Positions 19,349 to 30,120 of a stretch of 64,000 nucleotides of DNA are shown here, in pieces (the first letter of the stretch is position 1; each line of letters begins with the position of its first letter). The notes under the pieces were generated by a model. That model made no database searches. It had not been told where the DNA came from and saw only the letters and a program-made list of their open reading frames with translations. Source of the DNA: Gracilaria gracilis (taxonomy: Eukaryota > Rhodophyta > Florideophyceae > Gracilariales > Gracilariaceae); contig JARGSG010000197.1 of NCBI GenBank assembly GCA_030374805.1, positions 248,001 to 312,000 on the forward strand, written 5' to 3'. The position numbers were made by a program, and so were the translations under genes.

Positions 19349-22300
19349 CTATACGACCCATGATCGGAAGAGGTGTTCGATCAGTTCCTCTGTATCCCCT
19401 TCGAGGCCATAGCCGTACCAACGCACGCCATAGACCAGGTCGCTGTTCCCGTCGTAGGAATGCCCGATTACTCGGTCGAGGACGTACTCCTGCACGTACA
19501 ATTCCCGGCCTCGCCGTGTTGTCGTCACTTCGCGTGGAGCGGTCCCTTCATGGGGGAAAATGTCCCCCAACATGGTGTCGGGGCCCACCCAGGTGGTATC
19601 GGTGCCGTCCCTACGGGGTCTTGCTCTCCCATTTGCGTGGTAGTCCTCCCGTATCGCGAGTGTGCGTGGGTCGATCCGCCTTGGCGATGACGTTGTCGTC
19701 GTATCCCCCAGCGGGGATGCTCTGCGCTTAGCGGGAAGGGGCGCTTGTGGCGCGTCCTCCCGTGTACGGTCACGTGACTCCAACGACGGTTGGCTGTAAT
19801 TTGCTCTAGTCCGATCGGCCTCCCTGGCGCGTGGACCCTTCAACGGCTGCACCATGCTCTGCTGGCTGGGCACGCCGCGTGCGATGGCTACTTGCGGTAA
19901 GGCGGCGTGTGCTGTGCTGGTCTCGTGTGGGGCGTGTACAGCCGGCGCTGTGCCCACTACTTGGGGAGGTTTCGACTTGGTCGGACTTAGTGTGCCGTCG
20001 TATACGGGTGCCAGCTCCGGAGCAGCTGGTGTCGTGCTGGCGGTGCCAGGTTCTACCGAGACGCTCGGAGAGCGACTGCGCAAGCGCGCCTTGCCCTGCA
20101 TGGATAGTCTTCCCTGGCGATGAGGTGTTCCGTTGACAACGGTGGGGCTTCTCGTTGCAGCTTCCTCCCGGCTGGAGGCCGCTACTGACGGCTTCCTCTG
20201 AACATTCCCCAGTGGGGTGTTGACTCTTGCGCCCAGCGTCACTGGCTCATCTTCGGGGCTGCGCTCCGCATTCTGTGGCAATGAGGGCACGCGAGTAACC
20301 GCTTTAGTGGGGGAATCCTCAACGAGGGGAGATGCGGGCACACCCTGTATGGGGCTTGGTACAAGAGGATGGTTGTCGTTCCGCGCTTGCGGCGTCGACT
20401 GTATAGTCGTGTCCCGTGTACTACGATTCGAAGTCCGCGTGATGCGCGTACTCACATCGCCCTTGACGGGGGTAGTTCCCTCGCCACGAGGTGTTGCATT
20501 CCCAGTGCTGGGTTCCTCTGCCGCAGCGTCCTCCCGGCTGGAGGGCGCTACTGACAGGTGCTTACGAACGTTCCCCGAAGGGGTGGTGTCCTCCGCGTGC
20601 TGCGACAACTGCGATGCAGATTGAACTGCCTCCACGGAGGGTTCGTCGGCGTTCGGGGACGACACATGCTGAGAGGGGCTTGGCACGGCAGATCGGCTGT
20701 CGTTCCGCGAGAGCGGCAGCGATCCTGCAACACCTCCCCGTGCTTCACGGCGTGAATTCCGTTGCGACAGCAAAAGATCTCTATCGGAGCAGCTGTTTCC
20801 CTCCCCCTCCTTAGACGGAGCAACGGGGGGGGGTGCGTTGGGGGTCCCGCCTGGTGGGTGATAATCCGACCATGGGCGGTAGAAGAAGAAGGCATTGGGC
20901 CGTGTAGGCCTGAGTGTTCCGGGTGTGCCGGCGTTTCCGATAACATCGGAATATCTGAGAGGCCCCGGGTGGGGAGTGGTAGAACTGAAGGTCGTTCGAC
21001 CACTGATGTGCCCGGATTATCCGGTGTTGCTGTACCTGTAAAAACGGAAGTACTGTCCAGTACTACCTCAGATGAGGGTGGAGGGGCCAGAACAACGTGA
21101 TCGCGGGATAACCGCTCGTGCGTGTCGCCCATCTTCACCACGACAGTGTCGGTAGTTATAGAGATCACCCTGAAGGGGCCGCCACTGGTGAGAGCTTGTG
21201 ACGCCTTTCCCGTTCCGGGTTATAGTACTCCTTTCGTACATAGATGTAGTTGCCAACCGCAATTGGCGGAGTGTTAGGACGCCGTGAGCGGTTGTCAAAA
21301 TCACGTTTGTAAGCGGCCTGGTCACGTTGCATAGACTTCCGCGCAGCGGAAACTAACTTGGTTAACCATTGTTTTCAATTGTTACGGTAGTCGCCCACGG
21401 TTGGGAAGGTTCCAAGCGTAGCTTGCGGTTCCAACGCCACAGGCGGGGGCGAACGGGATAGTATCAACTCGAATGGCGATACCCCGGTAGTCCGGTGAAC
21501 CTGAGTGTTGTAGGCGAAGGTAATCGTATCAGTGTACAGATCCCAAATCTTTGGGTGGTCAGCAACGTACGAACGCAGAGATGCGAGCATTGTCCAGTTA
21601 AACCGTTCGACTTGCCCATTACATTGGGGGTGATAAGTAGTTGTGAACAGGTTCTTTATACCCAGGATGCGACACACATCCTGGAAGAACCTGGAGCATA
21701 CTGCTTTCCGTTGTTGGATAACAACTCTACTGGGGGTCCATACGCAAATACCCAATGGGTAGCGAACACGTTAGCCACCGTGAAAGCGGATATCCTCCGA
21801 AGAGGGACTGTCCGAACCGGCTTCGAGAAGCGGTCGGTGATGACAAGTAAAAACTTGTTGCCCCGCCTCGTTGTGAAGAGTGGTCCAAAAATGTTGATCG
21901 CGACAAACTCGAGCGGTGCCCTGGCAGGGAAAAGCTTCAGTGCCTTGCTGTTCTTCCGAAGTTTAACTCGGTTCTTTGCACACTCCGTACAGAAGCGTAC
22001 CGTGGCGTAGCAATCCCCCGCCAAGGCAGGCCAGTAAAAGTCCCTTCTCACGGTGAGATAAAGCTTCCGGCCACCGGCGTGACCACCGATCTCCGGGTAA
22101 TGCGTTAAATGCAACACCTGCGACTGCAGGGCATGCGGAACCACGACTTGTGGGTTTGCCTCAGCTGTCCTCACGAGGTATCCTCGGTCGTTCACCTCGA
22201 AAGGGAGTACTTCACCACCGTTAAGACGGGCGCGTATCCCTACACAAAAGAGGTCTCCGAACTGCTCTCTTACCAGTTCTTCTGGAGTAATGGGAACAAA

Positions 22301-25013
22301 ATTCCCCGGTGGGGGTTTCTCAGCGGCAACCCCGCCAGAGGCGAGGAGTTCGCCAAAGTCAGCATCCATATCCAGATCTTCTTGCCAATCCGGATCTTCC
22401 GGTTTTTTCCGTCCACGACGAAGCACGGGATATCGTCATCTTCGGTTGCGAGGGCTTCCCCACTCGTGGGTAGACGCGAAAGCGCATCCGCCTGAGTGTT
22501 AAACGCTCCCTTCTTATATATGACTGTGAAGTCGTATTCCACTAAGCGGAGACTCCACCGCATGAGGCGGCCCGATGGATCGGAGATATTCATCAACGAC
22601 CTCAATGAATAATTTTCCGTGTACACGGTAAAGTGAACACCCACAAGATAGGGGCGGAGAGTGGAAAGCGTCCACACAACGGCGAGACACACTTTCTCTG
22701 ATACAGAGTAGTTCCGTTCGTGAATGTTCAGTGAACGCGACCAATAACCAATTGGCTTCCGTTTCCCTTCTGGGGTGGTTTGGAAAAGAGCGCAACCGAC
22801 TTGGTAGTCGCTCTAGTCCGTGTCCACGGAGTACGGCAATCCCAATTTGGGTAACGATAGGATCGGTGCTGACGTGACAGACTCCTTTAAGGAGTTGAAC
22901 GCATCCGCTTGCACGGGCGTTAAGGGTCCCAGTTTGGGTGGCTGTCCCTTACGCACTAGCGCGTTAAGCGGCGCCGCGATATCCGAAAAGTTCGGGATGA
23001 ACCGTCGATAGACGTTGACTAGCCCCAAAAAGAACCGGAGTTCCGTTCCGTCTGAGTACGGGTTGCTTTGCCTCAACGAGGGATTTGACGCGAGCTTCCT
23101 CGATCGACAGCTCTCCAGGATGGATCACGTGTCCGAGATACTTGATCGTATCTGTGAAGAACTCACACTTCCTCAGCTTGAGGGTAATACCAGCATCCCG
23201 TAAAACGGTTAGAACTTCCTTGACATGGGTGAGGTGGTCGTCAAGGTTATCTGAGAAGACAATGATGTCATCCAGATATACCAAGCACGACCGCCACTTG
23301 AACCTGTTGAGCAGGATATCGACCGCTCGCTGAGAAGTAGCGGGGGCGTCGGTTAAACCAAATGGCATCCGATTGAAGCGGTAGGACCCAGAATGGCAGA
23401 CGAGCGCAGTCTTGTCGCGGTTCTCTTCCCTTACAGGGACCTGCCGATATCCCCAATTGGCATTCAACGCCGTGAACATGGTAGCATTGCCAAGCGAGTC
23501 AATGCACTCGTCCGTACGCGGTATGGGGTCTCTATCCCGTACAGTTACGGCTTTGAGCCGGCGGTAGTCGATACAAAATCGCCACTTGCCGTCGGCCTTC
23601 AATGTCAGTACAACTGGAGAAGCTCAGGGTGACTGAGCGGGTTCAATCCCCCCGGTGCGGAGCATCTTGTCGACTTGGAACTGCTCTTCTTCGCGGGCTT
23701 TCGGTCCTGCCCTGTACGGGGGTTGCGCCACCGGACGCGCGTTCGGCAACAAAGTCGATACGGTGTTCCGCCGCAGAAATCTCTCCAAGAGAGCCATCCC
23801 ACATCGTGGTAAATTTCCGTAGCATATTACGGAGTTGTTCGCGGTGCGATATCGGTACGTGACCGAGGTCCAGCTCTTTCAGAGCCTTTACCGGGTCAAG
23901 CCGGTCGTAGCTTGTAGGACCACGCTGTCCTGTGTTGGAAACAGATTGCAAATACGAATCATTCGGCGACTTCTCCGTTGAAACCGCGGTGTTTTTCCCT
24001 TCCTTAGACGAAGCGTCGGGGCTCTCTGAGCTGTCTCCCTTCTTGGAGGTAGCCAATCCGAGAACATCGGCAGCAGTTGTCCGAGTCGGGAGCATCGCGA
24101 GCGGGTGCGGGGTAACTGATCCAATCACTTGGTTCTTTAGCAGATACTGAGGTTTGGTGCCAAGGTTGGCAACCAAGATTCGAAACGAAGTATCCGGGTG
24201 CATCTGCACAATTTCGTTTGCAAGGGCGAGTTGACACTTATCGTAAAACAAAGAAAGGGGCTGTATGACCCGAATGCCGTGTTGACGAGAGTTGACCTTC
24301 ACCATAACCTGGGACTCCGGTGGTATAGAAACCGACGCGGCAACGCGGAGCTTCGTGGACTCCCGCGTGGCGGGCGATGGTTCCTGCGCAGCAGGCAGCG
24401 GAACTTGCTTCTGTAAAGCGCGCTTAAGCGGGCGATGGAAAATCGGTACTGGTGATCTGTCGTCGAGTTTCACACGCTTGAGGCGGGGCTGGATTGCTTC
24501 GACAAACCTGTCGCAGTAGTCGCATCCCAGTATAACTGGCACAGCCAAAGAACGGGAAACGACAAAGTCGAGCTTCACCATAGAGGTGCCCAACCGGACG
24601 ACCAAGTCGACCGTTCCCACCGTTGATAACGTGTTGTTATTCGCGTCAGCGACGTTCGGGACCGCTTCAGAGCGGATACGAGACCGCACCAGCGCGAGCA
24701 ATACGGACTCCATGACGAAGTTCGGGACAGAACCTGTGTCCAGGACAGTTAGAAATTTTACTAGAAACTGGAGGTTGAGGCCAAGATCAGCGTAAATTTT
24801 ATAGTTTCGCTTGGCCATTACCATGATTCTATCCGGGATCCGGTTGTTTTTTACCCGTATCCACGGTCGACGCAGAACACCCAAGTGTTCTGAATCCGCG
24901 TCAGCGGTGTCACTCCTTGACAGGATCTTCACCGGGGAGCGAGGCAACGACGCCTCGGGCGTCTTCGACCTCGACTCTGAGGACGCCTCTCCCTGAGGGG
25001 AGACTCCCTTCAT
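19349..25013 (-). CDS. pol: pol region of gypsy element B, broken
   Basis: Protease-RT-RNase H-integrase-chromodomain region, same order as element A. Visible along the minus strand: protease LDTGSVPNFVM near 24.7 kb; RT with FCIDYRRLKAVTVRDRDPIP near 23.55 kb and the YLDDIIVFS box near 23.25 kb; RNase H (VYTENYSLRSL region) near 22.6 kb; integrase zinc-binding region near 22.05 kb and core (FVAINIFGPLFTTRRGNKF) near 21.9 kb; a long Ser/Thr/Pro-rich linker at 19.6-20.9 kb; and a chromodomain (YVLDRVIGHSYDGNSD, VYGVRWYGYGLEGD) at 19.35-19.53 kb. Broken in several places. The pol ATG overlaps the gag stop as TAATG. Confidence 0.85.
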
Positions 25014-26236
25014 TAGTTTCCCTGGTCTTCCCCCTGCGGCGGCGTCTCCGGGTCCTCGACCACGAGGGCTTGGGCACCTCGATGAGGGTTCACCACGCGA
25101 GTGGCTTTTGCATCAGCGAAATGCGGAGCAGGGACAACCGCTCTTGCCGGGAGTGCCCACGATTGCGGGATGACGTGCGAGAAGTCCGTCTTGGCGCGCA
25201 GATGAGATGCGGCCGGGATGACTCGCTTCTCCTCGGGAGTGAGTGCCTCGTAGTTGACCACTACCTTTGGCAACTCCCTCATCGAGAGGAGACACTGGGG
25301 CGAAGTATGCCCATGTGTATAACAAAAGTGGCAAATTAGCCTCGAAGTCCCCGCTTGTGGGTTACCATTCCGAGCATCGGCGAATCGAACTGCACGGCGG
25401 GTGTCTCTCCATCCAGACCGTTGAAAACGGGTACCACCATTCGAATAGGGAATAGGAGATGCCATCATAAGACGGTTGTCTCGGTACAGCGCTGGGTCGG
25501 CCAGCGCCGTATCGTACGATGCATCTGTCGTGGACGGGAGTTCCGTGGTCGGCACGGAAGCGACTTTGCCATGCGCGAGCTGGAAGTTGTCATATCCCTG
25601 TTGGGGGTGTTCGTCCGCGAGTAGCGAAAGCGATGGGGAGCGGTCTTCCATTTCCAACTCTTTAGCGGGCCTCGACCCCGACTGAAAACCACGGGCACGT
25701 AGTGCAACACCCTCCGCCCGAGCGGCTTGGACCAACTCGAGGTAAGTAATCCTCGGTTTGTCCTACCGACGTCGGGCGACGAGTGACTTGATGGCTGGGC
25801 TCAGACCATCAATGAACATCGTGGAACGTTCCCCAGCGGGGTAGACATTGCCACAGCGGTGGAGAGCCTTGTTGAGGCGCACCGAATAATCGGTTTCGAC
25901 CTCTCCGGGGAGCTGTCTGGTATCCCTCAAAGCGAGGATCGCTGAGTGAATGGCATCATTTGTCGCGTACGACCTTGAGACGTACTTCATGGCCTCCGGC
26001 CAGCACATGACCCCTCCTTCAGAAGCTCTCGACGAACCTCTTACAGAGTGAAATTGGTCTTCGGCCACTCCCCGTAAAAAGTACGGCAGCCCCACGTAGG
26101 CCTGTCTTTCGTTCATACCGAGTACATCGGCCTCCGCCACGAAGCGGGCGAGGAAATCCAAGATCATAATTGTATCCTCTCCAGAAAAGTTCTGGTTTCT
26201 CAGCGAAAGTTGCATCCGCTTGATGCAATCTTTCAC
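25013..26236 (-). CDS. gag: gag of gypsy element B, 5'-truncated and broken
   Basis: C-terminal part of a gag protein closely similar to element A gag: NFSGEDTIMILDFLARFVAE, SSRASEGGVMCWPEA and RCGNVYPAGERSTMFIDGL correspond to segments of element A. A CCHC knuckle (CHFCYTHGHTSPQC) lies near 25.3 kb. Similarity to element A ends near 26,245, so the N-terminal third is gone. The frame is broken. The stop overlaps the pol start by one base. Confidence 0.82.
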
Positions 26237-26273
26237 TCGTCACGTTCCACCGGGTGTGCGATCCAGCGATGCG

Positions 26274-26470
26274 TCGGTGTCCCCGGAATGCTAGTTAAGT
26301 ATGCTAGATCGCTAGTTACGAAAATGAAAGTCCGAAAAAACTAACAATTTCGCAGATTGCGCTAGTTGGCAAAGCAAAAAAAATTTTTTGGAAATCGCAT
26401 TTCCATGTGCCGCAGTTTAACTCCATTGGTTGAAGTTGTATGCTAGTTTGCAGTTCGTGCGCCACTGCCC
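26274..26470 (+). repeat. Left terminal inverted repeat and GCTAGTT subterminal repeats
   Basis: The 23-bp terminal repeat is followed by repeated GCTAGTT/GCTAGAT units (at about 26,290, 26,302, 26,310, 26,361, 26,442) in AT-rich sequence, resembling the subterminal region at 40.18-40.37 kb and its mirror. Such arrays are typical binding sites for transposase in CACTA-like elements. Confidence 0.6.
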
Positions 26471-26527
26471 GCTACCGCACATTCGTCGCAGTCGTCAAAA
26501 TCACTCAAAAAATTTACTCTCGGGTCA

Positions 26528-27568
26528 CCAGCGCTGGTTTATTTTAACTCGGCATTCGGATCCTGAGTCTCAGTTTCCGTAAACGTGAAGTTGAAGAAGT
26601 CCAACGGACAACTCTTCCCATTCTGGTACACCCTCCTAGCCCCAAAGCGGCTTCCAACCCCGCCCAGCCTCTTCTCCTCCTGCTCCTACAATACACGCTC
26701 AGCCGTCCTCGCAGCCGCCGCCGCATTCCTGAAACCCACCAACGGCGTGCCACCCGGCAGTTGCGGCGGCACAAACACATATCCATCCTCGTCCACCCTC
26801 ACCCCACCCTTCCTCCTCTTCTTCAGTCGAATCCCCACACCTTCTCCTCCCTTCTCTTCCCCCCCCTCTCCCTCACACTTCCCCGCCTACCCCGAGAACC
26901 AAGCGTCACCGGCGACCCTTTACCTGCTCCTTCTCCCACCCCTAGTCCCCCTCCCCTCACCATTTCCTTCAACTCCATCAGCAATTTGCACGCCTTCTCC
27001 ACCTGTCCCACTTGCTCCTCCAACACTTCAACCCTACCCTTCAGCCCCATGTTCTCCTTTCGCAGCCTCCCCATCTCCCTCCCCACGCACTCCAACATCC
27101 CATTCACATGTCCCACAGCCCCCACCCCAGTCAACTTCATCCACTTCCGAATCGTCGAAATCAATTTCATCGGCACCCCAACCTCCGACACACTCAGCAC
27201 CACCCCTCTCATGTCTGCCACCATCTCTGACAGCATATCGTCGAAGTGCTCTTTCAAACTCCCCCAAGCTTCCTCACCCGTTCCTCCATCTCCCCCATAA
27301 ACATTCTCTCCGGTCCTTCTCCTCCACTCCCATTACAAACCCTCTGACTCACACAAACCCCCTCAGTACCCCCTCCCTCCTTCCGCGGCGGCGTCTCTGG
27401 CACTTCTGTCCTATGCAGCAGAGCCATTAGCTCCTCGTCACCAACGTATCCATTCGACATCCCGAGAAAAGAAGGCGTCCGGCGATAAACGACTGGAACA
27501 GGCCTGAGCGACTTAGAACCACTCTCGTTTTTGCCACCCCTGATCACAGCCGTTACATTCGTGGCCAA
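26528..27568 (-). pseudogene. Coiled-coil protein gene, decayed, inside the candidate transposon
   Basis: Minus-strand coding region, G-rich like the accessory ORF at 33.7-36.7 kb. The N-terminal part contains SNGYVGDEELMALLHRTEVPE. The middle is a clear coiled coil (MGRLRKENMGLKGRVEVLEE then QVGQVEKACKLLMELKEMV) preceded by a helical segment ending STIRKWMKLTG. The C-terminal part reads DEDGYVFVPPQLPGGTPLVG and YQNGKSCPLDFFNFTFTETE and ends near 26,528, about 230 bases inside the left terminal repeat. At least two frame changes and one in-frame TAG are visible, so it is probably dead. No family recognised; perhaps a DNA-binding or oligomerising accessory protein. Confidence 0.5.
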
Positions 27569-27599
27569 ACACCCCTCTAACCCGTAGGCCTATTTGTAT

Positions 27600-28330
27600 C
27601 ACAATTTTCTATATCTCAATTTCCCGCCATTCCCCAAAAACTCCATTTCTCCCAGATATTTCCATATTATAGTTTTTTCCTTTCAGTACCATTCCACAAA
27701 ACCAATCCACAGCGCCCATTCCTTAACTGTTTACCATTACATCTTCCCCTTTATACTTCATTTCGACACATCTCTTTTCATAAACACATTCATCAGTCCT
27801 AATCCCTTCATACCCACCTACCTCATTCTTTCAACTACTTAGTCATAAAAACTATCTTTTCCTCTGAAACCACTTTATCGATGTATACATTGGCAACGCC
27901 GTTCTCTACTTAAGCATCTCCCCCTTCCTCTGCTGTAGCACAATACCTTTTGAACATCGAAATTGTCCCAAACATTTCGTAAATGTGGACGAAGTTAGTA
28001 CGCAATTCTGCAAAATCATTTAAAACTGGGTGGAAAATGTTGTTGGCCTTAGGATACAACTGTCACTCAAAACCTTAATGCCCACATTCCGCCCTTCTTT
28101 CGGACAAATTTCGGCCATATATATTTGCCCATGACCGACGTCTTATTACCTGAAAAGGACTTCTAGCAAATTTTGAACCTAAATGTACCACTATGGTTCA
28201 ACTTTGGGCCACGCTTGGGACAATTTCGGGGTTCATAGGGAATATCTCCTCACAGTATCCAAAACATTCGACATAATGACCTCGCCTTCCTCTTCTCTCC
28301 GCTCCTACCACACTCCAGCTATTGTTGTAT
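27600..28330. other. Non-coding stretch with subterminal-like repeats
   Basis: No gene seen. The first half is pyrimidine/AT-rich. At 28,102-28,121 GGACAAATTTCGGCCATATA resembles, in inverted orientation, GGACACGTTTCGGCCATGCA at 47,053-47,072. Further GGGCCACG and GGGACAATTTCGGGG units occur at 28.2 kb. It may be a piece of the subterminal region of another DNA transposon. Confidence 0.4.
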
Positions 28331-28333
28331 GGC

Positions 28334-29745
28334 CGATGAAGCTGGACGACACCTCGGACCGCTGTCTACGCGAAAAAGAATTTAATTTTTCGGAAAGCGG
28401 TCCGGGCTGGAGTGGCGCTTCATCAGTGCCGTGATGAAGCGCCACGCCATCCCGGACCGCTGTCCACGCGCCGTGGCCGATGAAGCTGAACGACACCTCG
28501 GACCGCTGTCGACGACGGTTTTCACTTATGATTGTTTTATGAATATTTAAAGCCCTTCATCTTCTCATAATGACGAGGGGACGTAAGGGAGTCAAATCAT
28601 ATGACTGTCGTTCGGTGAGTTTGTTGGAAAGCAATAAAAATTGCTCTTCATAAGCACGGAGAACAGTTTAGAATAGAAGTAGTTCGCAGCTTGTTGGTCA
28701 TGTAAAAAACAAAACAAAAAATACATCACATCGATCTGGCAGAATATGCGCTATATCAAAAACTTTACATCCTATCAAATCGAGGAAGGTAGTTCTACCG
28801 ACTACCTTCTTTAAATTTATATGATGTAGATTTTCCTATAGCGCCCAAGGTCGTGACCGATAATGAATACCCTCTTTGCGGCAACCACGAGCATTATATG
28901 GTTCTCGGAGAAGAAGAACTCATCACTGGCCACGAAATTCTTCTAGTGAGTGACTATATTGGTGAGTATTCTTCTTCAGTGATTGAAATATCGGTAATGG
29001 CTAAACACGATTATATGAGTTGAACAACTCTGGTAATCGTAGTCCACCATCACCGGTAGCTCCACCACTTCCGATAGTTAGACCTAACGCAGTTTAATCT
29101 AGTCGGTCTAATAAATAACCACAGTCGGACAGTGATTGAGCTGGCTGTAAGAGCCAAAGCCGATTACATGAGTTGAACAACTCAAATAATCGTACTCGAC
29201 CATCACGGCCAGCTCAAGCACTTCCGAATGTTCTCAGAAAAGCAAGGATGCAGAAGCGGCATACACTGTGTCCGGCGACTCTGGCTTGAATACGCAATAG
29301 CATGGAAAATAGAAGAGTACGCCAGTTTGTACGATTCACAGAAAACGAACAAGGTTGTCGAACGTACCTTGTGTGCCAATACGTCCGCGCAACAGAACAA
29401 GGACGGCAAGAGCACCTCCCTTATACAGTTTCCAGCGATCTTTTTTTCTTCTGTCACCACCGAGAGGATCACTTGGCTGTGACAGGAGAAGAAGAGATCC
29501 CCAGAAACCGTAACGGGGAGGTACAGAGCGATGTGCTTACCGAGGCAATTGGCAGGAGAGCGAAAGTGCTCAAGTACACGCAGCGTCACATTACAAACAA
29601 GCGCCAGTCGCGAGGGGGCCGCTGTCCAGGTGGAAATTAATTTGTTTTACTTTTTCTCCCACGGCGCATGGAAAGCGTACCAAACTCGAGTGGAACTTCA
29701 TCGGAGCCGTGATGGAGCGCCACTGCACCACGGACCGCTGTCCGG
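28334..29745. repeat. Cluster of imperfect hairpins / foldback repeats
   Basis: No convincing coding frame. Contents: (1) 28,396-28,461, a 30-bp inverted repeat with two mismatches and a 6-base loop; (2) 28,748-28,844, a 97-base hairpin beginning GCGCTATA and ending TATAGCGC with a perfect inner GAAGGTAG/CTACCTTC stem; (3) two related hairpins, 28,977-29,078 and 29,130-29,231, sharing GAGTTGAACAACTC at the tip, arms 67% and 72% complementary; (4) a longer foldback at about 29,270-29,590. The GC-rich unit CGGACCGCTGTC repeats at 28.36, 28.45, 28.50 and 29.73 kb. Either foldback-element debris or a small-RNA precursor cluster. Confidence 0.6.
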
Positions 29746-30120
29746 AGAGCCGTAAGATATAACTTCGCCTATACTTCCATATCTAGGAATTACCGCACCC
29801 CCCTCCCATCCCTGCCTTCTCTTATAACCGTTTATCACCGTATCAGCCCCCCTAACGTCGTCCAATTGCCTTCTACTCCTCTACTTTAGAGTTCTGGTAC
29901 CGTTTTGGCGTCTGCACTCCTCCTTCGCATCGCTAATTCGGCAGCCGTCTGCCGTCCACTTCCGTCTACCATCCGCACTCATCTCTCGTTCGCTGCCGTC
30001 CCTCGTCAGCCTCCGTCCGTCCGCCCTCGCCGTCCGCTGCCGACTTCAATCATCTATTTTCTCACGACCGCTCCCGTTCTCCTTCCGTATTCATAATACA
30101 ACCCCCCGTTATTGTTTAAA

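Larger units (their letters stand above)
14965..26245 (-). mobile_element. Ty3/gypsy chromovirus, element B, truncated at its 5' end and nested (fossil)
   Basis: Minus-strand relative of element A. From right to left: the gag C-terminal two thirds, pol, a chromodomain, a convergent plus-strand antisense ORF (15.66-19.07 kb) and an LTR-like segment (14.97-15.55 kb). Its 5' LTR and gag N-terminus are missing. Similarity to element A gag stops near 26.245 kb, just before a DNA-transposon terminus at 26,274. It carries a TRIM-like insertion and a short foldback insertion. Both gag and pol are broken in several places. Confidence 0.85.

Noticed and set aside
26585-27430. Long plus-strand Pro/Ser/Thr-rich frames
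   Set aside because: They are the complement of the G-rich coiled-coil gene on the minus strand, which has heptads and ordinary composition.
28977-29231. CRISPR-like array from the two ~102-base repeats
   Set aside because: Only two imperfect copies, themselves hairpins, in a eukaryotic context.
29203-29640. Overlapping frames on both strands with similar peptides (LPVTVSGDLFF and LPYTVSSDLFF)
   Set aside because: The similarity comes from the foldback structure of the DNA, not from two genes.
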